From Dyella ginsengisoli LA-4 (GTDB lineage: Bacteria > Pseudomonadota > Gammaproteobacteria > Xanthomonadales > Rhodanobacteraceae): DNA of 64,000 nucleotides. Position numbers and translations under genes: made by a program. Where the stretch lies: NCBI RefSeq assembly GCF_000334915.1, contig NZ_AMSF01000055.1, positions 1 to 64,000 on the forward strand. Reading direction: 5' to 3'. Each line of letters starts with the position of its first letter. Position 1 is the stretch's first letter. The notes below the pieces were generated by a model. The model was not told where the DNA came from. It did not search any database and saw only the letters and a program-made list of their open reading frames with translations. Positions 40,592 through 52,500 of this stretch are shown here, piece by piece.

Positions 40592-43500
40592 GGCTTCACC
40601 TGCGAAGTCGGCGTAAAGACTGGACGTACGACGCCTGCCTGAATTTCTGGAACGTAAACATCGGTATAGCCATGCCTTGTTGCCATTCGACCAGTCCAAG
40701 TGGAAAGAGCTGCCTGCCGCGGGCTTAGACCCGCCTCAACCCCATTGAGGTATTGAGCGGCATTAACGCTATCAGTTCCGATGTGCCATTCGCCAGTAAT
40801 CGAACTGATCGGTACACCGTCGTTCCTGGCGCGGAGCATGAAGCTATCGAACATGTCAGAACCGGAGCCGAACAGAGCTCGATCGCCCTCAGCGCGAACC
40901 GTGAACGTCATCCGATCTTCTGAAGTTATGCGCCCCAGGAACCCATGGCTAAACCCTTCGGGCGACGGATCGTGTATTAGGTACTCTCGCGTCCCATTTG
41001 GATATGTGTTCGTAGAGAAATCATCCGCCAGATTCATCCTGGGCATGATGACTTTGTCTGGAACCAAAGATACTCCAGAGTCCGCCTTCGCGAACACCCC
41101 CAACTCCTGCAACCCAGCCTTGGCCGACATCAGCAGCTCAGGAAGCTCAAGCCCAGCCTTGGCCAAGCTCGCAGCCATCAGCGCATAGTTACCGGCCCGC
41201 TCGATAGGCGACAGCTCGAACGGATCTTTAAGTGGCGCGGCGAATTCATGCGACGCCTGCGCTTCTGCGTTATGAAGCTCCTGCAGGTCGGCCGAGGACG
41301 ACTGATACTGTTCCGCCATCTGAAGTTGGTATACGGCCTGCGCTTGCGAGGCCCGAACAGCCAAGTGATAAATTCCATCGGCCGTCCCCTTGATTGCCCC
41401 CCAAACAGCTCTAGCGGGCAGCGTCAGCAGCGTATAGGCCTGCTTATTCTCGAATTGACGCACCTCCTCAAGCGGAACCGGCGCATCGTTCACAGCATAT
41501 GGAGCAGTTGGCGGAGTGAGATTGTAGGTAGCCAAACCGCGCGAGGCTGACGGATCCATGTAGTCCATGGATAGCAGACCAGCAGCCGGCGCCGAAACAC
41601 TCATGCCCGTCAGGGTGGGTATCTTGATGGGAAGCATCGGAGGTTGCGACTGCGGTCCGGCATCGAGGACAGGGGGGCCGAAAGCACTGGCACCACCATA
41701 GCCGGCACCGATCAGTGAGAGATCGTTGCTATAGGCGTTTGGGTCGCCTGCATATGTGGAAAGGACGTCCATGTTCGGATCTGAGTATGCACCCCAACCG
41801 GCTTCCTGAGCACCGTCAAGTCCACCGACCGACGAATTGCCATAGGCGAACGAATAAGCGGGCACCTGGGCGTTCAAGGACGTTGTGGAATGCGCATCGA
41901 TGTCCGCCTGCGCCCGAGCGCCGGTCTTGTTGATCAGATTCTGGACGTTCTGATCAAGTTGCTTCTGGCCGCTCCTGAGCTCGACCTCGTTAATGCCTGC
42001 AACCGCAGTACTTCCCAGCGCGTTTCCGAATACATCCTCGCTGATCTGCTGCCAACCCTGCACATGGTGATCACCCAAGGCAACGCTTGTCTCGCGGGTG
42101 ACGATGTCGCTCGTCGCCCTGGCACCCAAGTTGCCCCAATAGTTGGAACCAAACTGACCGGCATGAATGTCTTGATTGGTCGAGCCGACCTCTCCACCAG
42201 CCACCGCTCCAGCCGTCGTAGCCACTAAGCCAGCCCAACTGAAATGAGCCGTTTCGCCGGTGAGCTTCTGGGTTTCGTACTGGGCAAGGTAACCGGTGGC
42301 GCCGCCAATCGCGTTGGCAGTGGCCCCGCCCATACCCAGCCCCCCCAGCGCCCCACCGACCGCCCCGGTAATCGCACCTGCGGAAGCCTGCTGGAATACT
42401 TCCTTGAAAGAAAAACCACTGTGAGTACCAAGAATGTCACCAGTAAGCTGGGTCGCGATATCACCCGCCGCAGCCACTGCAGCCCCGGTGGCAGCTCCGG
42501 CCGCAACTGTAGCGCCCAAGCTTGTGGACGCCCAAGCTGCCATCGCGCCTGATGCCGCGCCATAGGTCACCGCCGACACGATCACCGCCACTGCAATCAC
42601 GATGATCGCCGCCACCATATTGCAGTGATGCTTCGGCGGCGGCGGCGCATACACACTCGGCGGCGTCGTACTACCGGCAATCTGCGACGGGTTGTACGGC
42701 TTGAACGTGTTCGCCGCGTTCGCGCTTGTGGTCACCTGCGGAATCGTCAGCGTCTGCCCCACCACCAGGTCGGCATCGCTGTTCAGGCCATTGGCCTGTG
42801 CCACCACGTACCACAGGCTCGCGTCGCCGTACTCGGCCTGGGCGATGCTCATCAGCGTGTCGCTGAACTGCACCACGTAGCCGGAGGTGCCGGCATCGGT
42901 GTTGGTGAAGGCAGTCAGGCCATTCACCACGTCGATACCACCGCCTTCGTCCACGCTGGCCACCTGCTGGCCGTTGACGTAGTCGTAGTGGTGCGTGCCA
43001 GCCCCGCCCTGAGGAGTGAACGTGCTCCCGGACACTGTGCCATCGCGGCGCTGCAGGATCTGCCCGTTGCCATCGAAGGCGAAGGCACGCACCGTGTCGG
43101 CCAGGGTGCCGCTGCTCAGCTGCACGTGCTGGTCGATCGCGATGCGCTCGCCCAGGTCGTTGTAGTAGCTGGTGTCGGTGGCCGGTACGTAGTTGCTGTC
43201 GCTGCTACTGCCGGAGGTGGCCCGCTCGAGATAACCGTCCTTCTTCAGGTAGTGCACCGTATAGGTGTCCGTACGGCCGGTAGTGACGTCGTAGTACTGG
43301 TAGGCGGTGACGTTGCCGACTGCGTCGTAACCACTGCCTGCCGCACCGCCGGAGACCTTGTAGCTGACCTCGTTCTGCAGGCCCATGCTGGCCCAGCTAG
43401 TCGCGTCGATGGCCGGCATCGTCGTCGGCGGCGTAGCCGTTTTGCCATCACCCTGCCAGTTGCCCGGATGGGCGAACACCTGCTCCTGCAGCAAACGTCC

Positions 43501-46500
43501 GTCGGCGTCGTAGTGGTCGATGGTGGCCGAGGCGAGCATGCCGCTGATGTCGTTGCTACCGTCGCCCACGGCATCGGCATACGGATCGAGCTTGATCAGG
43601 CCGCCGTTGACCCGCGTAGTCGTACCCGGTGCATAGAACTGTTCCTTCGCCACCAGGTGGCCAGCCGCGTCGTAGACGCGCCTTTCTTCGATACCTCGGC
43701 CACCGCCCTGAGTGGACGCATAGTCGGAACGCACCAATTCGTTGCGCTCGTCGTAATAAGCAAGCTGTGACTGGGACTGCCCGGTGCTGTCGACCAGGAT
43801 GTGGTTGACCGCGTTGCCTGCTTTATCGTAAAGCGTCTCGCTGGAGCTGGAGTCCTCCTTAAGCACGATCTGGCCGTTGACCAGTGCGCCGTTGTCGATA
43901 TCGACGCGATTGTCGGCGTCGTAGGTGAACCAGTACGACTGCATGTTCGGCGTGGGTGTTGAGCTACCGCCGCCACCGGTGCCTCCCGCCCCTCCCCCGG
44001 TGCCGGTACCGCCGCCACCGTCTATCGGCAGCAGATTAGCGGTAGCTCCTGACCCTAGTGTACTTAGGCCCGATCCCGTGCCTCCGGGGTACAGTGAAGT
44101 GGACGGGCTTATGCTCGCAAAGCCCAGGGGAGTTGGCGGAGCACTCGGGCGTGAGAAGCCGATGGTCTTAGTAACACTTAGTCCATTGGTGTCGGTTGCC
44201 TTGAGGATGATTGTCACCGCCAGTGCCGGCCCGCTGGACGACGTAAAAGTGCGTGTGGCTGGATTGAAGCTGAGCCAGGCGGGTACAAATCCACCAGCTG
44301 CGTTGGATATCGAGTAAGTAAGGGCTGAGCCCGTCGGGCTGGTGAACGCGCCAGATGGAAAAACGTAATCCGGATAAGTGGGAGTGAGCGTGACGCTGTT
44401 GGGAATTCCGCCGTTATAAACAGGGGGCTGCGCAGCCGGCGGATTGATCTTGATGTGGAAAACGAAGGTCGAGGTGGCTCCGGCACTATCGGTAAGTTTG
44501 TAGCTGACAGCCCAGGTACCGGCAGTGGTCGGCGTACCACTGAATACCCGATTTGATGCGTTGAAAGTAATGCCCGGAGGCATTCCGGAGGCGCTGTAGG
44601 AGATCACCTCTCCATTCTGGTCTGCTCCGGTAGGAGCCTGATAGCTGAATGCCGTGCCGACGACGCCACCTTGGTCAGAGACACCGAGAGGAATACCAGG
44701 AGCGATATTGCTGATCGTGAGATTGAAGTTGGTCGAGACGGTCCTCCCGAGAGCATCCTTCGCCGTCACTCTAATCGTGTAGGTTCCGGACAATACTTGT
44801 CCGACGGACATTGAGCCTCCGCTCCAAGTCAATCCGCTCGGCAGGGCGGCCCCGTTCGACAGCGAGGCCGTGTAGCTGAGTCCGTGACCATATGGATCGG
44901 AAAAGGTGTTTCCCTGAACAACCGTAAAGGTGCCGGAATAAGGATTTTTCGCCGAAGGAGTTGCAATCGGGTTCGCAACAGCGGGCGAACCTACAATCGC
45001 CATCTGGAAGTTCAGGCTAGTGACCACCCCCTTTGCATCCGTTGCTTTGTAAATGATGGTGAACGTGCCGGCCGCAGTTGGCGTGCCGCTAAAGGTACGA
45101 GTGGACGCATTGAAGGTCACACCCGAGGGCATGCCGCTTGCGCTGTAGGTGACGGCATCGCCATTGGCGTCCGTTGCTGCCGGCGCTTGATAGGGTGCCA
45201 TGGCGATGGAGGTCGCACCACTCTGGTTGGTCACGCCGCCGGAGAACACTGGTCCGACATTGTTGATCGCGATGGTGACATTGGTGCTGACCGTGCGACT
45301 CAATCCGTCGCGGGCCGTGATCGTGATGGTGTAGCTTCCAGCGACCACCGTGCCGATGGTGAGCGAGCTACCGCTCCAGCTCGTGCCGCTGGGCAACCCA
45401 CTGGCGGTATAGGTAAGCCCCGTACCGTAGGGATCGTTAAAGGTATTGCCCTGAACGAGCTGGATCGCACCGGCATTGGGGTTCATCGCTGCCGGGGTGG
45501 CAATAGCGTTCTGAACCGCAAGCGGCGCATAGGAGTTGGTCAGAGTGAATTCGGCAGAGGCGGCGCCGCCCTGCACATTGGTCGCCGTGACTTGCAACTG
45601 GTAGGTGCTGTCACGATAAACCGACCCGTCTGCCGTCGATTCGGTATACACCAGTGCTTGCGGCACCCCGGTGATCGCACCTGTGGTGGCATTGACGCTA
45701 AGACCAACCTGGCCGATGTCGACCCACTGTGCCGCGATGGTCACGTAGGTGTAATCGTCGATCTTGGGATTGAAATGCTCCACCGTGTGCTCAGGAATCA
45801 GCACCATGCCCGAGTAGGTCAAAGCCCCCCCGTCCGGCTCGACAAAGGCTCCAGAGGGCTTAGCAACATTGATCGCGTTACCACCGATCATTCCGGTCTG
45901 GTTGGTGTAGCCCCCGTTGTAGACCGGCAAGGGCTGTTGGTACTGGGCGATCGTGACGTTGAAATGCGTCATGGCCATCGCACCGCGCGAGTTGGTGACC
46001 ATGACATACAACGTGTCTTGCTCACCGACGGCGCTGCTCGGCACCGTACCGCTGAAGGTGTGCGTCGCCGCATCGAAGCTCATCCAGCTCGGCAGCGCAT
46101 AGTGCTGCTCGTTGCCGTTGATCATGATGTAGCTGCCCGCGGTGTAGCTGAGTGTGGTGCCATCCGGCTCCGAGAAGGCACTGGCTGGGATGGAGTAGCT
46201 GAAGGGCCTGCCGTTGAATCCGGTCTGGTCCGAGACACCGCCGTTGTAAACAGGTGGGATAGAAGCCACGGTCAGTGTGAATGGTTCGCTGGCTGTTGCG
46301 CCATTGGACGCGGTGGCAATCACTTGCAGCGAATAGTCGTTAGGGCTGCCCAAGGGCGGCGTACCAGTAAAGGTCCGAGTGCCAGCGTTGAACGTAAGCC
46401 AGCTCGGCAAGGCTCCCCAGCCTGAACCGCCGTTGTAGCTTGCGCTGTAGGTGATGCTGGCTCCGTTGGCATCCGTTGCTGCCGGGACGGTAAAGCTCAG

Positions 46501-49500
46501 GGCCGTGCCGACGTGCCCGAGGGGTGGGGTCACGCCTCCGCCGAAGACGGGCGCCACCACCGGTACCGTCACGGTGAAGGACGCACTGACGCTGGCCCCC
46601 GTGATGTCGGTGCCGGTGATGGTGATCGGCCAGCTTCCGGCCGCAGCGGCGTTGCCGCTGAGCACACCATCGGTGCTGAGATGCAACCACGACGGCAAAT
46701 TGGAGCCGGTGAAAGTCAGCCCAAAAGCGAGCGGATCCGTGAAGCTGCTGGCGACATCCAGGCTCCAGGCCTGCCCGGGCTGAACGGTTTGTATGGGGAT
46801 CGACGAAACGGTGGGCGTACCGGTCCCCGTATTGATCGACGAAGCATTGGTGCCGTATCCACTCTGCACGAACACGGCGCGACGGTTGCCGGCAGCGTCG
46901 TAGTTGTAGGCCGTGCGCATCAAGCCTACGTCCGTGTCCGGATTCTGGTTGGTAACCACCGACAGCCGGTTATGGCTGTCGTAGCGGGTGACGGTTTCGT
47001 TGTGGACCGCCTGGCCGGCACCATCAGTCGTCTCGGTGACGACATCGGTCGCGTTGCCCGAAGCGTCGTACTGGTAGGTCGTCCAGGCCGAGGTCTGACT
47101 CCCCGTCTTTTCGGTTTTCTGCTGGACCAGACCGCCGGCGTAGTAGGTGTAGTCGACTTCGCTGCTGCTACCGACCCATAGCCCCGGGACGTAGCCGGGG
47201 TTGGTCTGTCCACTGGGCGTCCAGGTGCTGGTCTGCTTGGTCAGCAGACCCGAGTTCGCATCGTAGGTGTAGGTGTAGTTCGCGCCGCTGAGATCGGCAT
47301 GCGCCCGCACCCGACCGAAATAGTCATAGGCCCAGGTCTGGGTGTTTCCATCGGCATCGGTCTCGCTGACCTTGTTGCCATTGACATCGTAGGCCCTCGT
47401 GTCGGCCACGCCATTGGCGTGTTGCACGGCGGTCTGGCTCTTGAGTACACGCCCCTGGCTGTCGTAGTCGTAGTACGACGAGTTGCCGAGGGCATCGGTG
47501 ACTTGGCGGCGGTCGCCGTTCTCGTTCAGCGTGAAAGTCTGGAGTGTGTGCGCTGTGCGTGTGCTGCCGCTGGTGTCGAGCGTGTAATCCCCCTGCCCAG
47601 TGACCTGGTCATCGAGGTCGTAGGTCGTTGTGGTGATATGCACGGCCGTGAGAGCCCCATTCACCGTATGGGTCGGGTCCACGGTTACCGCAGGGGTTTG
47701 TTTCGCCAAGGCGCGGCCGAGGACGTCATACGCCGTGTAGGTCATTGCCCCGAGCGCATCCTCGCTCCGAATCAGCTGGCCGGCGGCGTTATCGGTGTTT
47801 GATGTTGAGTGATTGTTCTCGTCGGTCACACCCATCAGGCGACCGTTGACGTCGTAGAACCACTGCTTGACCGGCGTCTGCCACGTACGCGTGCCGTTGG
47901 CGCCCACCACGAGCACCTGCGGCTCGGTCTGCTTGATGATGTGGTTCTGGGAGTCGTACAGGAAAGTAGTGGTGTAGCCGCGGGCGTCAGTCTGGGACAG
48001 TACGTGGCCCCAGCGGTCGTAGCTCAAGGTTGTCTGGGTGCTTTCGTCCACACCGCTGGCGGCGTTGTTGGCCGGGGTGCGCACCTGCACGGTGCGACCA
48101 TCGAGGTCCAGCCAGTTGTGGACCCAGGTGGTATTGCTGCTGCCGGTGACGATGCTTCCATCAAAAGTGAGATGGCCGGCCAGATCGTAGCCGTAGCTGT
48201 GGATGGCGCCGGTACTGCTGCCGGGGGCGCTGGTTTGCTGACCGGCGTTGTTGTACGTGAAGACCGCTTCATAACCGTCGCTGCTGTACGCATTGACCAC
48301 CCCGTCGCCGCGAGCCACCACCTCACCGAAGGCGTTGTACTTGACGTACTGGGCGCTGTCCGGCGTGCTGACGCCAGCCCGCGTGGCCACGGTGCTCAGC
48401 CGCTGGTTGACGTTGTCGTAGGTGGCCGTGGTAGTGACAACCACGGAGCTGCTGTTGCCGGTGAGCGTGTACCAGGTCTTGGTGAGATTGCCTGCCTGGT
48501 CATAGGCGCTGTAAGTGGGATGCCCGTTGGCATCAAATTCCGTCACCTGACGACCCAGCGCGTCGTAATGGTCGTAGGTCGTTTCAGCAGTGGCCCCCGT
48601 TCCGGAGCGCACAGTGCGCACGGCATTGCCCAGAGCATCGTAGGTGATCGTGGTGACCGGCGAGGCCTGTACATAGAGCGAGGCGCTGGACAGATCGATG
48701 CTGGCGTTGCCGGCCAACAGGGTTTGCCAGTTGCTGACCAGCACCGAGCGGCTGGGCTCGGTCACGGTGAGTACACGGCCCAGTGCATCGTAGGTGGTGG
48801 TGGTCTTGGCGCCGTTGACGGTCAGCGAGGTGACCCGGTCTTCGCCGTCGTAGCCGAAGCTGGTGGTGGTACTACCGGCAACGATCTGGGCCGCGCTATT
48901 GACGTAGCTGTTGTACTCGCCGCTCTGTACCTGCTGCGACTTCCGGCCGATGCTGTCGTAGCTGATGGTGGTGGTGCGGTCGTAGCCGCTGGCCACCGTG
49001 CCGGCCGCCGGCAGGCCCGGTTGAGTGGTCGTGGTCAGGCTGCCGGTGGCGATGGCATTGGCGTATTCGGTGGCCGAGGTGACCTGCCCGGCGCCGTTGT
49101 AGACCCAGGTGGTGACGTAACCCATCGGGTCCACGTCCATCACCTTCTCGTTCAGGGCGTTGTAGTAACTGTAGGTGGTCGCCCAGACCTCGGCGCTGTA
49201 ATTGGATTGGCCGACGGTGCCATAGGCGCCCTGGATCAGCACTGACGTCTTCAGCACGTTGCCGTACGCGTCGTAGGCATACGTCGTGGTCGGCGAGCCC
49301 GTCGCGCCCTGCCCGGCGTTGTTGCCCATCGCCAGCACGTAGGTGATGGCCGACTGCACCACGCTGGTCTTGCGGTTGGCCTGGTCGTAGGTAGTAGTGA
49401 TCGTGCGATCGCTGCCCGACGCGGTCAGCGCTCCGGCGATCTGCGCGACGCTCAACGGCTGGCCGGCGGTCATGAGCGTGCCGCTCAGCGCCGTGGCATA

Positions 49501-52500
49501 GCGGGTCACCCCAGTCTGGTTGCCGTAGGCATCGTAGCTATAGGCGGTGACGTAGCCGTTGGCATCCACGTCATAGGCCGGCTCGCCGTCGAGGTTGTAG
49601 GCCTTGTAAGCGTAGTGGCCGCGCACGTCCTTGCTGACCACCGCGTGGCCCAGCGCGTCGTAGGTCACCGTGGCGGTCGTAGTGCCGGTACCCGGGGTAC
49701 GGAACACACCGCTGTTGTCGACATAACCGGCATCCGGATACGTCGTGGCGATCTGATGGTTGCGGCTGTCGTAGGTGTAGGTGATGGTGCGCGCCGCGGC
49801 GGTGTTGTAGCCGTCGGTGCGCTTCGTGACATTGCCGTTGGCGTCGTACTCCAGCACGGTAGTTATCGGTGCGCTGGCCGTACTCAGCGTGTTGCCGCTG
49901 GTGTAGGTTGCCACCGTCACCACGGGGCTCTTCTGCACGGTCTGGCGACCGGCCGCGTCGTACTGGTAGGTCCACACCGCGCCGTCGCGGTTGGTCTCGG
50001 TGAGCTTCAGGCCGGTGGCGTCGTAGGTATAGGACGCCTTCGTGCCCAGGGCATCGACCACGTGGGTCAGGCGACCGGCCAGGTCGTAGACGTTCTGGGT
50101 GAAGCGGGTGCTGGCGGCGGCGTTGGTCGCACTGACCGCGCTGGCCACACTGGCCTCGGTCAGCGTGCCCGGCACGGTAATCGCGTTGAGGTACGTCAGG
50201 GTCTTGGTGAGCTGGCCGTCGGCATCGTACTGCTGCTCGGTAACGAAGCGGCCGGCGTCGATGGTGTAGCGCAGGCGACCGGCCGCATCGTATACGTAGC
50301 GGGTCTGCTGGTAATTGGTGCTGCTGGCCAGGGTCTGCGCCACGCTATCGGTGGACAGCTGGGCGCTGAGCGCGCTACCACTGCTCAGCGGGATCATGGT
50401 GCCGTAGGCGATGTCGCTCAGTACCCGGCCGGCCGCGTCGTAACGACGCTCGCTGACCTGTGCCACCAGCTGCCCGTTGACGGTGTTCTGCTGCACCACG
50501 AAGCGGACCTCGCCGTCCGCGTCGTACAGCTTCAGCGTCACCTCGGCATTGGCGTCGGTGTTGCCGGCCGCACTGATCAGTGCCGCCATGCTGCTGTCGG
50601 CTGTACCGGCCACCATCGCCGGGAACAGGTTCGCGTTGTTGAACGCCTGGTTGCTCACCGCGTGGGCGTAGGTGAGCGTCTCCGAGGGCCGTCCTGCGGC
50701 GTCGTAGCGCTGCTCGGTGATGTAGCCCAGCGGATCAACCGTGTAGTGCACGCGACCGGCCGCGTCGTACACCGTGTAGCGACGCTGGTCGATGGTGGCA
50801 TCGGCCACCACCCGGCTCGCGACGTCGGCCAGGGCCGGCGCCGTGCTGAGGTTGCTCAGGCTGATCGGCGTGGCGTAGGTGCGCGTCGCCGTCACCCGCC
50901 CGTCGGCATCGTAAAAGGCCTGCACCACGGCGCCGGACGGATCGATCGTGTAGACCCGCTCGTTCGCTTCGTCGTAGACGTTGCGCGTGACGTTCCCGTT
51001 GGGATCGGTCACCGTGACCAGGTTGCCGTTGCCGTCGTAGGCATAGGCCGTGGTCAGGTTCAGGTGACCACTGCCCGGGTCCACCACCGTGCGGATGCGC
51101 CGGCCCAGGTGGTCGTAGATGTACTGCGTGGTCCGCGCCGCAGTCGTGCCGGCACCTTCGGTCACCGAGAGCTGCTGGCCGGCGCCATCCCAGGTGTAGG
51201 TGGTGGTGAGGTTCAGGTGGGTGGTGTCCCCGGCGTCCTCCACCATCGTCAGCACATTGCCGCCGGCGTCGTAGGCGTACGTGGTCACCACCCCACGCGG
51301 GTCGGTCACGCTCAGCGTCTGACCGCGGCCGTCGTAGGTGTAGGTGGTGACCCGGTTCAGCCCGCTGGGATCCACCGTGCGGGTCAGCACCCGGCCGCTG
51401 GCGTCGTAGCTGTACGTCACCACGTGCCCCGTGGTGTCGGTGGTCTTGAGCAGATGACCGTCGGCGTCGTAGACGTTGTCGGGCGGGGTCTGGCCCAGCG
51501 CGTCGGTGACGTGCAAGAGGCGGCCATCGCCATCGTAGGTGTAGTGGGTGACGTCGCCGGCGCCGTCGGTGACCGACAGCGTATCGCCGTAGGCATCGGT
51601 GACCCTGGTGACCACCACGTTGTCCGGGGTGGTGATCTTGGTGGTATGCAGATCCGGGTACTGGTACGAGGTCACCTGCCCCATCGCATCGGTCTGCGTG
51701 ACCACACGACCATAGGCGTCGTAGCTGGTCTGGGTGGTGCGGACCGCCCCCTGCACCGTCTGGCTCTGGGTCACCTGGCGACCGAGCGCATCGTAGGTAT
51801 AGCTGGTGGTGCTGTTGCGCGCGTCGGTGCGGCTGGTGACCCGCCCGAAGGCGTCGTAGGTCACCGCGGTCGTGCGGTTGAGCCCGCCGACATCGTCGGT
51901 CTCGCCCGTACGCTCGCCGCGCAGGTCGTAGCTATACGTGGTGGTCGTGCTGTTGCCGGCGCTCAGCGCCTGGCCTGGCTGACTCAGCTGGCGCTGTTGC
52001 TGCACCACCTCGCCAAACGCATCGTAGCTATAGGCGACCTGATAGCCGTTGCCGTCCAGCACGCTGGCCACCTGGCCATCCAGGGTGTACTGGTAGGTCT
52101 GGATCGCATCCTGGGCCGGGTTGGCCAGGGCGGCGGAGGCGGCCGCTAGATCCGCCAGCGCAGCGGTGTCGGGGTTGACGGTGCTGCCGCTGCTGCTGCC
52201 GGTCGTCAGCGTGACCCGGCCGGCCAGCTGCCGGCTCGTGGCCACCTGGCCGAAGGCGTTGTAGGTGTACGCGGTGACTTCGCCCCAGGCATTGAGCGTG
52301 CTGCCGTTGGGCTGGCCCACCACGCGGTAGGCCAGGCGTCCGGCGGCGTCGTAGTACGACCACACGGTGTTGCCCAGCGCGTCGGTCCGGAGCGTCTCCT
52401 GGCCGCGGGCGTTGTACTGGTATGTCGTGGCGGCCCCTGCCCCGTCGGTCGCGGTGGCCACGTCGCCGAAGGCGTCGTAGGTCGCACCACTGGTGCGCAC

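Noticed and set aside
40592-40699. Extended start of immunity gene 2
   Set aside because: It would overlap RHS2 coding sequence; the ATGA-coupled start is the natural one.
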